From Streptomyces filipinensis (GTDB lineage: Bacteria; Actinomycetota; Actinomycetes; Streptomycetales; Streptomycetaceae), in the NCBI RefSeq assembly GCF_014649495.1, contig NZ_BMTD01000004.1:248001-312000 (forward strand): 64,000 nt of DNA, given 5' to 3'. This document shows positions 8,426-16,886 of this stretch, one piece after another. A model generated the notes under the pieces. It searched no databases. It worked only from the letters and a program-made list of their open reading frames with translations, and was not told the origin of the DNA. The position numbers were made by a program, and so were the translations under genes. Numbering within the stretch: position 1 is the stretch's first letter; the number at the start of each line of letters is the position of its first letter.

Positions 8426-8511
8426 GTGGGGACAGCCTCTCTGGTGCGGGTGCCGGTGGCCGGCGCTCTGGTCTGGCGGGTCGGGCAGGTCTGTCTGCCC
8501 CGTGTGCGGGG

Positions 8512-9771
8512 TCACGCGTGCGCCGGGGCCGGTGAACTCGGCCTCGTCACGAAGGACTTGAGGTCGAAGCCCGGGGCGCGCGCCTCGGCGGGGGAGGGGC
8601 CGGTGCCCGACGACAGAAGACGGCGGGCGATGGCGTGGTCCGCGGGCCTGCCGACCGACTCGGCGCCGGTCAGCCGGCCCGCGCGGAAACACAGCACGGA
8701 GAAACGGGCGCCGTCGGGATCGCCGACGGTCACCGTCTCGTCGTGTCCCGCGGTCAGTCCGGCCATCTGCAGCCGCAGCGCGTACTGCTCGGACCAGAAC
8801 CAGGGGACCGCGGTGTACGGCACGGACTCGCCGCAGATCGCGGCGGCCACGCACCGGGCCTGGTCCGACGCGTTCTGCACCGACTCCAGGCGAATGTGGC
8901 GCCCTTGGCGGGCGCTGGGGAAACGGGCGCAGTCACCGATGGCGTACACGGACCGGTCGTCCGTGCGCAGCCACTGGTCGACGATGACGCCGTCACCGAC
9001 GAGGAGCCCCGCCTCGGTGGCGAGCCGCGTCTCGGGCAGGGCGCCGACGCCCACGATCACGAGGTCCGCGGGCAGCCGCCGGCCGTCCAGCAGCTGCACC
9101 CCGGCGACCTCGCCCGCGGGGGTGCCGTGCAGGGCCGTGACCTCCGCGCCGAGCAGCAGTCGCACCCCCTGGCTCCGGTGCCGGCCGGCCAGCCACTCGG
9201 ACAGCTGCGGGGTCAGGGCACGGGCGAGGACACGCCGCTGCGCCTCCACCACGGTGACGTCGTGGCCCAGGCCGCGCACGGTGGCGGCGGTCTCCAGTCC
9301 GACGAACCCGGCGCCGAGCACGACGACCTGCCGGGGCGGACCGGAGAGCAGGCCGCGCAGCGCCTCCGCGTCGGCGAGCGTGCGCAGCGTCAGCACACCG
9401 GACAGGTCCATGCCGGGCACCGGAAGCGTGCGCGGCCGGGAACCGGTGGCGAGGACCAGCTTGTCGTAGCGCAGCGTGCCGCCCGAGGCCAGCCGGACCC
9501 GCTGGACGTCCGGCTCGACGCGCTCCGCACGGTCGCCGCAGACCAGGGTGATGTCCTGCGCCGAGAAGAACGACTCGGTGCGCAGCGTCAGTTCGTCGTG
9601 GCGTGTGGCGCCGGTGAGGAAGCCCTTCGACAGCGGCGGCCGCTGGTACGGCGCCACCGGCTCCTCGCCGACCAGCGTGACCGGACCGCCGTAGCCCTTG
9701 GCGCGCAGCGCGGCCACCGTGTCCAGGCCGCCCTGTCCGGCGCCGATGACGACGACCCCCCGGGCGGCCAT
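8512..9771 (-). CDS. Ferredoxin reductase, FAD/NAD(P)H-dependent
   Basis: A 419-residue putidaredoxin-reductase-type flavoprotein. The FAD site GAGQGGLDTVAALRAKG is at the N-terminus, the NAD(P)H dinucleotide fold is VVLGAGFVGLETAA, the second FAD motif is SVYAIGDCARFP, and the reductase C-terminal domain contains WFWSEQYALRLQMAG. It passes electrons from NAD(P)H to the 2Fe-2S ferredoxin encoded immediately upstream; the stop of that gene and this ATG overlap by one base (TGATG), so the two are made together. Together they should drive the three P450s of the cluster. Confidence 0.93.
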   Translation of the reverse strand: MAARGVVVIGAGQGGLDTVAALRAKGYGGPVTLVGEEPVAPYQRPPLSKGFLTGATRHDELTLRTESFFSAQDITLVCGDRAERVEPDVQRVRLASGGTLRYDKLVLATGSRPRTLPVPGMDLSGVLTLRTLADAEALRGLLSGPPRQVVVLGAGFVGLETAATVRGLGHDVTVVEAQRRVLARALTPQLSEWLAGRHRSQGVRLLLGAEVTALHGTPAGEVAGVQLLDGRRLPADLVIVGVGALPETRLATEAGLLVGDGVIVDQWLRTDDRSVYAIGDCARFPSARQGRHIRLESVQNASDQARCVAAAICGESVPYTAVPWFWSEQYALRLQMAGLTAGHDETVTVGDPDGARFSVLCFRAGRLTGAESVGRPADHAIARRLLSSGTGPSPAEARAPGFDLKSFVTRPSSPAPAHA

Positions 9772-10094
9772 CAGCTCTGCGCCTCGGGCAGGTGCACCAC
9801 GAGCCCGTCCAGCTCCTCGGTGACCGGCAGCTGGCAGCTGAGCCGGCTGTTCTCCCGGCGCGGGCAGGCCGTGCCGTACAGCACGTCGTCCTCGACGGAG
9901 TCCATCGACGGCAGCGGCACGGTGCTCTGCTCGTCGACGTAGACGTGGCAGGTGCCGCACTGCGCGGAGCCGCCGCACTGCGCCTCGATGCCGTCGATGT
10001 TGTTCAGCTTCGCGCCGCGCATGACCGTGTTGGGTGCCTGGACGTCGACGACGGTGGCGGTGCCGTTGGGATGCAAGTAGGTGATCTTGGCCAT
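9771..10094 (-). CDS. 2Fe-2S ferredoxin (putidaredoxin type)
   Basis: A 107-residue plant/adrenodoxin-type ferredoxin. Cluster ligands are Cys40, Cys46 and Cys49 in CGGSAQCGTC and Cys87 in RLSCQLP, the spacing of class I P450 ferredoxins. Streptomyces P450s more often use 3Fe-4S ferredoxins, so a 2Fe-2S protein paired with its own reductase is a dedicated redox chain. It lies upstream of and is coupled to the reductase gene and diverges from the MFS gene. Confidence 0.93.
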   Translation of the reverse strand: MAKITYLHPNGTATVVDVQAPNTVMRGAKLNNIDGIEAQCGGSAQCGTCHVYVDEQSTVPLPSMDSVEDDVLYGTACPRRENSRLSCQLPVTEELDGLVVHLPEAQS

Positions 10095-10206
10095 GGCGCT
10101 CTCCTCGGGGAATGTCGTCCGGCCCTTACGGCGGTACGGGATCCGGTCCGCGACGGCGGCGGATCCGCCCCGCTCACGTACGGAGGGGGACTGTGGGCGC
10201 CCGGTC

Positions 10207-10224
10207 TTGAGACGCCCTTGAGCG
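10207..10224 (+). promoter_or_regulatory. Candidate SARP-binding direct repeat upstream of the MFS gene
   Basis: TTGAGAC (10207-10213) and TTGAGCG (10218-10224) are heptamers in direct repeat with an 11-bp period, the arrangement bound by ActII-ORF4-type regulators. They read toward the exporter at 10340. No clear -10 was identified, so confidence is moderate. Confidence 0.5.
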
Positions 10225-10339
10225 CCCCTTTAGGCGGCTGGCCGGATCCGTACGGCGCACCGCGCCCGCGGCCGGCCGGGTCCGTGGGGCTCGACCCGGC
10301 CGCGATCGGCCGTCGACCACCCGGGCGCAGCGTGCCCGC

Positions 10340-11800
10340 ATGACCGCTTCGACCGTGCGGCCCGCCGCGACGCCCGTCCGCACCGGGCCGCGGCTCGGGC
10401 TCGTCCTCGCCGCCTGCTGCCTGGGCCAGTTCATGAACGTGCTCGACGCCTCGGTGGTCAACGTGGCGCTGCCCGCCATCGCCGGGGACCTGCACTTCGA
10501 CCGGCACCACCTGCAACTGGTCAACAACGCCTACACCGTCGTCGTGTGCGGCTTCCTGCTGCTCGGCGGCAGACTGGCCGACCTGTTCGGACAGCGCAGG
10601 ATCTTCCTGGCCGGCGTCGGCCTGTTCACGCTCGCCAGCGCCGTCGGCGGGCTGGCGCACAGCCCGGCGACCCTGATCCTGGCCCGCGCCTTCCAGGGCC
10701 TGGGCGCCGCCGTCATGGCGCCCGCCACGCTCACCGTGCTCGGTACGACGTTCACCCGGCCCGAGGCCCGCGCGCGGGCCTTCGGCTGGTGGAGCGGGGT
10801 GTCCGGGGCCGCGGGGGCGATCGGTGTGCTGGCCGGCGGTGCCATCACCGAGTGGCTGTCCTGGCGCTGGACCCTCCTGATCAACGTGCCCATCGGGCTG
10901 GTCCTGTTCGCGACCGTCCGCTGGGTCGTACCGCCGGGACAGCACCGTGACGGGCCGCGCCCCCGCCTCGACGTCCCCGGCGCCGTCACCGTCACGCTCG
11001 GCCTGATGGCGGTGGTCTGCGCGGTCGCCGAGGCGCACACCTACGGCTGGACGTCGGCCGCGGTCCTCTCCCCGCTCGTCGGCGGGGCCGCGATGCTCGG
11101 GCTGTTCGTACTGATCCAGGCCCGGTTCGCCCGGCATCCGCTGGTCCCGCTCGACGTCTTCCGCATCCGCTCGGTGGCCGCCGCCAACCTGGTCGCCTTC
11201 TTCGGCGTCGCGGCGCTGTTCAGCACCTTCTACTTCTTCACCCTGCTGCTCCAGCAGGTCCTCGGCTACAGCCCCGTGCGCACCGGCCTGAGCTATCTGC
11301 CGCTGTCGGCGGGCATCGCGCTCGGCGGCTGGGGTGTGTCCGGGCTCGTCCCGCGCACCGGGCCCCGGCCCGTCCTGCTGACCGGCCTGGCGCTGTCCAG
11401 TCTCGGCCTGCTGTGGCTGGCGCAGGCGGACGCGGACGCCACCTACGTCACGGACCTGCTCGGGCCCGTCGTGCTGCTCGGCTTCGGCATGGGCGCGGTG
11501 CTCAACGCCACGACGAACGCCGCCACCGCCGGCCTGCCCGCCCACCAGGCGGGCCTGGGCTCCGGGCTGCTCAACACCACACGTCAGCTCGGCAGCGCCC
11601 TCGGCCTGGTGACGCTGGCCGCGCTGTCGGCCCGCCGTATCGACGAGGCGTCGTCCCCCGGACCGGCGGCCTCCGCCCACGCGCTCGCCTCCGGCTACGA
11701 CCTCGCCCTCACCGGCGGCGCCGTCTTCGCGGCCATCGGCCTCCTGGCCGCCCTGGCGGTGCCGGGGCGGGGGAAGGACAAAGGCGTTCCCGAGCAGTGA
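10340..11800 (+). CDS. MFS drug exporter, DHA2 (14-TM) family (1)
   Basis: A 486-residue major-facilitator antiporter of the DHA2/EmrB-QacA group. The first membrane segment is LGLVLAACCLGQFMNVLDASVVNVALP, including the family motif NVLDASVVNVALPAI; GRLADLFGQRR is motif A and the FLAGGAITEWLSWRWTLLINVPIG-like region (10.85 kb) is motif C. About 14 hydrophobic segments are present. It probably pumps the polyketide out of the cell, giving self-resistance. A SARP-like repeat lies 115 bp upstream, so co-regulation with the PKS genes is likely. A second, unrelated-in-detail DHA2 pump is encoded at 21862. Confidence 0.92.
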   Translation: MTASTVRPAATPVRTGPRLGLVLAACCLGQFMNVLDASVVNVALPAIAGDLHFDRHHLQLVNNAYTVVVCGFLLLGGRLADLFGQRRIFLAGVGLFTLASAVGGLAHSPATLILARAFQGLGAAVMAPATLTVLGTTFTRPEARARAFGWWSGVSGAAGAIGVLAGGAITEWLSWRWTLLINVPIGLVLFATVRWVVPPGQHRDGPRPRLDVPGAVTVTLGLMAVVCAVAEAHTYGWTSAAVLSPLVGGAAMLGLFVLIQARFARHPLVPLDVFRIRSVAAANLVAFFGVAALFSTFYFFTLLLQQVLGYSPVRTGLSYLPLSAGIALGGWGVSGLVPRTGPRPVLLTGLALSSLGLLWLAQADADATYVTDLLGPVVLLGFGMGAVLNATTNAATAGLPAHQAGLGSGLLNTTRQLGSALGLVTLAALSARRIDEASSPGPAASAHALASGYDLALTGGAVFAAIGLLAALAVPGRGKDKGVPEQ

Positions 11801-11845
11801 GAGGGGTGCGGTCCGCGTGGTGACGCCGGTGCCGGTGCGCGCCCC

Positions 11846-11900
11846 GGAGGGGCGCGGGGAACTGCGCGACCAGCCACGACGCAGCCGCAAGCCGAACGAC
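11846..11900 (+). repeat. Dispersed Streptomyces GC-rich repeat, copy 2
   Basis: GGAGGGGCGCGGGGAACTGC followed by GCGACCAGCCACGACGCAGC. It sits in the 215-bp gap between the MFS and hydrolase-like genes and is the best match to the consensus among the four copies. Confidence 0.8.
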
Positions 11901-12016
11901 GGCACAGCACGGCACTTCCCTCGCGGCACGGCCCGGAGCGCCCGTCAGGAAAGGATCCAGGCCCCCTCAAGCCACTGACGGGACGCTGAACCTCCTGACC
12001 AGAACGGAGGTTCGCG

Positions 12017-13444
12017 GTGCTCACCGACTTCTACGCCCAGCGACCGCAGTGGTCGCCGGACCCCGACGACGCACTGCTCGAACACGCGACGATCCAGGTG
12101 CCGCGCGACTACGCGGACCCGGACGGCGAACGGATCGACATCGCCCTCAGCCGCCGCCGGGCGACAGAGCCGACGCGGCGGCGCGGCATCCTCCTCGGGG
12201 TCAACGGAGGCCCCGGCGGTGACTGGGGCGCCGGCCGCGGACTGCCCGACAAGTACGCCGGCACACCGCTGCACGAGGTGTACGACCTGATCGGGTTCGA
12301 CCCGCGCGGCACCGGCGCGTCCACCAACCTGCTCGCCGAGGTCACCGTCCCCACCGTCCCGTTCGACTCCCGCCCGCCCGACGAGCTGTTCCCCCGGCTC
12401 GCCGAGGACATGCGGCTGCGCGAGGAGGCCTGCGCCCGCGCGGGCGGCGAGCTGCGCCGACACATCAGCACCCCCAACACGGCCCGCGACATGGACGTCA
12501 TCCGCGGCGTACTCGAAGAGGAGCGGCTGAACTTCGTCGGCTACGCCTACGGCGCGTACGTCGGAGCCGTGTACGGCACGCTGTTCCCCGCCCGCCTCGA
12601 CCGCAGCGTCCTCGACTCGTGCGTCCACCCCGACTGGACCTGGCGCGAGCAGTTCCTGTGGCAGGGCGACGCGGTGCGGCGCAACGTCGAACGCTGGGCC
12701 GAGTGGACGGCCGCCCGCCAGCTGCACTTCGGCCTGGGCGACACACGGGAGAAGGTGTTCGCCGGGATCGAGGAGGTCGTCGTACGCCTGGACGGCCTCG
12801 GGCAGGGCCCGCAGCTGCGCACCCTGTTCGACGGTGCCGTCGGCAACCGCGCGGCCGACCGCGGCCAGTGGGCGGAACTCGGCGCCCTCGTCGCCGCGTT
12901 GGGCAAGGCGGCCGCCGCCGGCGACGCCGACGCCTGCCGGCGGCTGCTGCAGGAGCAGGGCACCTGGCGTCCCGACGACAGCGAGGGCTCGCTGCGCTGC
13001 GGCGTCCTGGAAGCCATCACGCTCGAACACCGGTGGCCCGCCGACCTGGAGGTGTACTACCAGGACATGCGGGAGTTCCGGGAGCGCTACCCGTACGGCT
13101 ACGGCGTGCTGCGCGCCCAGCCCTGGGTGGGGGCCTTCCGCGCCTTCGAGCCCGCCGAACCCCCGGTCGTGCCGGTCCGCGACGGCTACCCGGTGGGCCT
13201 GGTGGTGCAGGCCGACGGCGACCCGATGGACCACTACGCGGGCGGCGTGGCCATGGCGGAGCGCCTCGGCCACCACCTGCTCACCGTCGAGGACTCCGGC
13301 GAGCACGAGGTGTACGTGCTCGGCGGCAACCCGTACGTCGACGCCGTGGTCCACCGCTACCTCGTCGACGGCGAGCTGCCGGCGTCCCGCGCCACCTGCC
13401 CGGGCCGCACCCCGCGCCCGGACATCGCCGCCGACCCGGACTGA
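12017..13444 (+). CDS. TAP-like alpha/beta-hydrolase with nucleophile Ser replaced by Ala
   Basis: A 475-residue protein of the tripeptidyl-aminopeptidase-like alpha/beta-hydrolase family. Recognised blocks are the oxyanion segment GVNGGPGGDWG, FDPRGTGAS, the elbow region at about residue 171 and the TAP C-terminal module (DGDPMDHYAG and YLVDGELPASRATC). The nucleophile elbow, normally GxSxG, reads GYAYG with Ala177 in the Ser position, while the Asp and His (DSGEHEV) are retained. It is therefore probably not a normal serine hydrolase; it may bind the product, act as a non-hydrolytic cyclase or chaperone, or be decaying. Start GTG 12017 follows ACGGAGG. No signal peptide is seen. Confidence 0.85.
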   Translation: MLTDFYAQRPQWSPDPDDALLEHATIQVPRDYADPDGERIDIALSRRRATEPTRRRGILLGVNGGPGGDWGAGRGLPDKYAGTPLHEVYDLIGFDPRGTGASTNLLAEVTVPTVPFDSRPPDELFPRLAEDMRLREEACARAGGELRRHISTPNTARDMDVIRGVLEEERLNFVGYAYGAYVGAVYGTLFPARLDRSVLDSCVHPDWTWREQFLWQGDAVRRNVERWAEWTAARQLHFGLGDTREKVFAGIEEVVVRLDGLGQGPQLRTLFDGAVGNRAADRGQWAELGALVAALGKAAAAGDADACRRLLQEQGTWRPDDSEGSLRCGVLEAITLEHRWPADLEVYYQDMREFRERYPYGYGVLRAQPWVGAFRAFEPAEPPVVPVRDGYPVGLVVQADGDPMDHYAGGVAMAERLGHHLLTVEDSGEHEVYVLGGNPYVDAVVHRYLVDGELPASRATCPGRTPRPDIAADPD

Positions 13445-13467
13445 CCGCGGCGGCAGGAGACGTGACG

Positions 13468-13504
13468 CGAGGGGCCCGGTACCGATGCGGTACCGGGCCC
13501 CTCG
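13468..13504. terminator. Bidirectional terminator hairpin
   Basis: Perfect 16-bp inverted repeat (13468-13483 with 13489-13504, 5-nt loop) between convergent hydrolase-like and P450 genes. Confidence 0.85.
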
Positions 13505-13521
13505 TCGTACGCGCGGCGACC

Positions 13522-14769
13522 TCACCACGTGACGGGCAGCCCCCACAGGCCGTAGATGACGGCGCCCTCCTTGCGCGGGATCTCCAGGAACGGCCGGGCC
13601 AGCTTCAGCGTCGGGACGCGCTGGAACAGCTTGCTCCACACGATCTCCAGCTCCAGCCGCGCCAGGTCCGCGCCGATGCAGTGGTGCACGCCGTGCCCGA
13701 AGCCCAGGTGCTTGCGGCTGCCACGGGTGATGTCCAGCTTCTCCGGCTCGGGGAAGACCTCCGGGTCGCGGTTGGCGGCGAGCCCCAGGCAGAGGATGCC
13801 GTCGCCCTTGCGGATCACCTGGCCGCCGATCTCGATGTCCTCCAGCGCGACGCGCGGTACGGCCGTGTCGCCGATGGTCGCGAAACGCACCAGCTCCTCC
13901 ACGGCGGGCTTCACCAGGGAGGGGTCGTTGAGGAGCAGCTCCAGCTGGTCGGGGTTCTCCAGCAGGCAGGCCGTGCCCAGCGAGATCTGGCTGGCGGTGG
14001 TCTCGTGGCCGCCGTTCATCAGCAGCCGCACCATGTTGAACAGGTCGCGGTCGGTGTACTCCTCGCCGGACTCCGCGTAGTCGGCCATGGCCCGGCTCAG
14101 CAGGTCCTCGCCCGGCTTGCGCCGCTTGAGCTGGATCAGCTCCCGGATGTAGGCGTTGACCTCGACGATCGCCGCCTGCCGCTCCTCGGTGGTGCTGTGG
14201 CCGCCGAGCAGGGCCGTGCCGTGCTTGATGAAGAAGTCGTGCTGGTCCTGCGGGATGCCCAGCAGCTCGCAGATCACCGTCATGGGGACGGCGAGGGAGA
14301 ACACCCGGTGGAAGTCCGCCGGAGGCTGCAGGGCGAGGAGCTTGTCCAGGTGGTCGTCGACGATCTCCTCGATCCGCGGACGCAGCCGCTGCACCTGGCG
14401 GTTGGTGAACGTCAGCGCCGCCTTGCGCCGGGTGGAGCTGTGCTCCTTGCCGTCGTAGCCGATGAACGACGTCTCCGTGCGGTACTCGGGCGGGGCGATG
14501 AAGTAGAACGGGAAGTTGTCGTGCTTGCGGGAGGCGCTGATCCGCGGGTCGGTGAGCAGCGTCTTGATGGTCTGGTAGCCCGTCACCGTCCATATGCGCA
14601 GGCCCGAGCCGGTCAGGGTGACCTGCGAGACGTCCTTGCCGATCATCTCCGCGTACTCGGCGGGCGGCGTGAACGGGCAGGTGCGCTGGTACGGGAACGT
14701 CTTGCCCTCGGCCGGCGCGTCCGGCTCTTCGGCAGGGGTGGACACGGCCTCGGTGGCACTGGTGGTCAC
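13522..14769 (-). CDS. Cytochrome P450 (2), CYP105-like
   Basis: A 415-residue P450 with I-helix LLMNGGHETTASQ, K-helix VEELVRF and heme loop FGHGVHHCIG. Its N-terminus (FPYQRTCPFTPPAEYAEM) and the PRISASRKHDNFP segment resemble the CYP105/CYP107 type and differ from the two other P450s of the cluster, so it probably performs a different oxidation. The start at 14769 follows an AGGACC-type ribosome site. It is the downstream member of a minus-strand run with the SDR at 14854 and faces the TAP-like gene across a terminator. Confidence 0.92.
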   Translation of the reverse strand: MTTSATEAVSTPAEEPDAPAEGKTFPYQRTCPFTPPAEYAEMIGKDVSQVTLTGSGLRIWTVTGYQTIKTLLTDPRISASRKHDNFPFYFIAPPEYRTETSFIGYDGKEHSSTRRKAALTFTNRQVQRLRPRIEEIVDDHLDKLLALQPPADFHRVFSLAVPMTVICELLGIPQDQHDFFIKHGTALLGGHSTTEERQAAIVEVNAYIRELIQLKRRKPGEDLLSRAMADYAESGEEYTDRDLFNMVRLLMNGGHETTASQISLGTACLLENPDQLELLLNDPSLVKPAVEELVRFATIGDTAVPRVALEDIEIGGQVIRKGDGILCLGLAANRDPEVFPEPEKLDITRGSRKHLGFGHGVHHCIGADLARLELEIVWSKLFQRVPTLKLARPFLEIPRKEGAVIYGLWGLPVTW

Positions 14770-14853
14770 GGTGGGTCCTTTCAGAAGGCTCAGAAGACTC
14801 GGAAGGCGTGGGTGCCTGGGAGGTGCCTGAAAAGTGCCTGGGCCCGCGGGGCC

Positions 14854-15618
14854 CTAGCGGGCGGCGATGTCCAGACCGCCGTCGACCGTGATGATCTGGC
14901 CGGTGACCAGCTCGTTCACCCGGTCCGCGAGACGGGTGATCCACTGGGCGACGTCCTCGGGCTCGGCGATCCGGCCCAGCGGGACGGTGGCGGCGACGCC
15001 CGCGAACAGGCCCTCGACCTGCTCCGGGCCCAGACCGTTGGCCGCGTAGGCGTCGGTGCGCACGAACCCGGGGGCGACGGCGTTGACCCGGATGCCGCGC
15101 GGGGCCAGCTCGGCGGCCCAGCTGCGGGTGAAGCTGTGCACGGCAGCCTTGCTCGCCGAGTACACGGAGCTGTCCGGGCCCGGGTTGTGCCCGCCCCGGC
15201 TGGAGACCAGCACGATCTGGCCGCCGGGGGAGCGCAGCAGGGGCAGCAGGTGCCCGGTGAGCAGCAGCGGGCCGAGGAGGTTGGTCTCGACGACGTCCCG
15301 GGCGGTGACCGCGTCGAGCGCCGCCAGCGGGCTGAAACGGAAGATCCCCGCGTTGTGCACCAGTACGTCCAGCACACCGCCCCGCTCGCCCACCGCGTCG
15401 GCGACGGCCTGCGCACCGGCCTCGGTGGTCACGTCCGCGCCCACCGGCACGATCGCCTCGTGCAGGGCGCCGACCTCGGCGAGCCGTTCCTTGCGCCGGC
15501 CGGTGATGATCACCGTGCGCGCGCCGAGTTCCGCGAACGACAGCGCGGCGGCACGGCCGATACCGGTGCCGCCTCCCGTGACGACGACGGTCTGCTCCGC
15601 AAAGGGCTGGTCCGGCAT
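14854..15618 (-). CDS. SDR-family NAD(P)-dependent oxidoreductase
   Basis: A 254-residue classical short-chain dehydrogenase/reductase: TGGGTGIGRAAALSFAE binds the cofactor, HNAGIF is the structural Asn motif, IVLVSSRGG holds the catalytic Ser, and YSASKAA the Tyr-Lys pair; ITVDGG closes the fold. It lacks the ActIII C-terminal signature of the gene at 2291 and therefore should be a tailoring reductase or dehydrogenase rather than the chain ketoreductase. I took ATG 15618 (MPDQPF); the frame is open further upstream but without a clear ribosome site. Substrate unknown. Confidence 0.88.
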   Translation of the reverse strand: MPDQPFAEQTVVVTGGGTGIGRAAALSFAELGARTVIITGRRKERLAEVGALHEAIVPVGADVTTEAGAQAVADAVGERGGVLDVLVHNAGIFRFSPLAALDAVTARDVVETNLLGPLLLTGHLLPLLRSPGGQIVLVSSRGGHNPGPDSSVYSASKAAVHSFTRSWAAELAPRGIRVNAVAPGFVRTDAYAANGLGPEQVEGLFAGVAATVPLGRIAEPEDVAQWITRLADRVNELVTGQIITVDGGLDIAAR

Positions 15619-15766
15619 GGCGGTTCCCTCTCTGGTTCGGTCCGAGGGGGCCAGTACAGCGGGTGCGTCTTGGGCGGTGGTCGAGCGTGGGGCGAGCACG
15701 GGGCGCCGGCCGCCGGGCGGGCGGGCACGCGGGGCCGGCGGACCTCAGAGCCCCGTGCCCGGGGTC

Positions 15767-16849
15767 TCAGGCCCAGCGGATCTCCGGGTCCGTGCGGTGC
15801 GGTGCCACGAAGGCCAGCAGGGCGCGGCCCTCGCGTTCCACGGCCGCGCGGTCCCGGCGCGCGAGCGGGCGCCCCAGCGGCTCGACGACCAGGGCGCCGT
15901 CCTCGATCCGCCACAGCGCCCGCACGAAACCGTCCACGAGCACCGTCGACCTGATCAGCCCGTTGCGGGTGAAGACCAGGCGCCGCTGCTCCTCGGTGAG
16001 GATGCGGCTGCGGTCGGCGTGGGCGAGCAGGATGTTGTCGAACTCCGGCAGGAACCGCACCGGGGCCCGCGTCGAGGGATCGGGCAGCGGCGCGTCGGGG
16101 ACGTCGTACAGATCGCTCCCGTTCTCGTCCTGGAACACCCGCAGTCCGGGCCGCAGCCGCTTGACGACCGCGCCGATCCGGGTCAGCCCGGACCAGGCCT
16201 GGATGTCCTTGACGGTGGCCGGTCCGAAGGCGGCCAGATACCGCCGTACCAGGGTGTCCGGCGCGGTGTCGGTCTCCAGGGGGCGCCCCAGCCAGGTCTC
16301 GGCGGTGCCGTGCACGGCCAGCCCGCCCTCGCCCCACACCCCGCGCGGCGGCAGCTGCACCAGCGGCACGCGGGCGCGGATGACGTTGGCGAGGGCGAAC
16401 GGCTCGTACTGCGGCCAGCGTTCGGCGAGCAGCGCGCCGAGGCCGCCCAGCGTGAGCCGCTCGGCATCGGTCAGCTTGCGTCCGTAGGCGCTGACCTCGT
16501 CGAGGTCGAGGCCATCGAGCCGGCGGCCGAAGGTGCTGGTCAGCTGGCGGTCCAGGCCGCTCTGCAGCACCGGCCGCAGGGCCAGGCAGTCCCGTGCCGT
16601 GACCAGGTGGATGGTGCCGCGCATCAGCGCGATCCGCACCGCCTCACGCCCCCGGATCAGCTCCGCGAGCTCCTCGGCGGCGAAGCCGGCGAGCCGGGTC
16701 CACAGGCCGATGTACGGCGGCTCCTGCGCCTGCGCCTGCATGCCGACCAGATGCTCCAGGACGGCGGAGGCGGACCCCGGCCGCCGCTCCAGCAGCAGCT
16801 GCCGCGCCAGCAGCGCCCTGTTCAGCGCGCGCCGGTCCAGTACGGTCAT
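15767..16849 (-). CDS. AlkZ/YcaQ-like (HTH_42) DNA glycosylase, probable self-resistance
   Basis: A 360-residue winged-helix protein of the HTH_42/AlkZ-like family, DNA glycosylases that excise bulky alkylated bases. The conserved Gln motif QAQAQ at residues 38-42 fits the Q-x-Q catalytic motif of AlkZ at the same distance from the N-terminus; GLWTRL, MRGTIHLV (the beta-hairpin wedge) and LPEFDNILLAHADRSRI are further family blocks. AlkZ protects the azinomycin producer, and relatives protect producers of hedamycin and trioxacarcin-type compounds. Here it is strong indirect evidence that the product of the cluster alkylates DNA. That inference rests on family knowledge and position between P450, SDR and reductase genes. 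Confidence 0.88.
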   Translation of the reverse strand: MTVLDRRALNRALLARQLLLERRPGSASAVLEHLVGMQAQAQEPPYIGLWTRLAGFAAEELAELIRGREAVRIALMRGTIHLVTARDCLALRPVLQSGLDRQLTSTFGRRLDGLDLDEVSAYGRKLTDAERLTLGGLGALLAERWPQYEPFALANVIRARVPLVQLPPRGVWGEGGLAVHGTAETWLGRPLETDTAPDTLVRRYLAAFGPATVKDIQAWSGLTRIGAVVKRLRPGLRVFQDENGSDLYDVPDAPLPDPSTRAPVRFLPEFDNILLAHADRSRILTEEQRRLVFTRNGLIRSTVLVDGFVRALWRIEDGALVVEPLGRPLARRDRAAVEREGRALLAFVAPHRTDPEIRWA

Positions 16850-16886
16850 CCCGCCTCCGCCTCTCTCCCCGCGAGCGGGGCCCCGT

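Noticed and set aside
12619..15954. An open frame of over 1,100 codons on the plus strand
   Set aside because: It runs antisense to the P450 and SDR genes and has no domains; long antisense frames are expected in DNA of this GC content.
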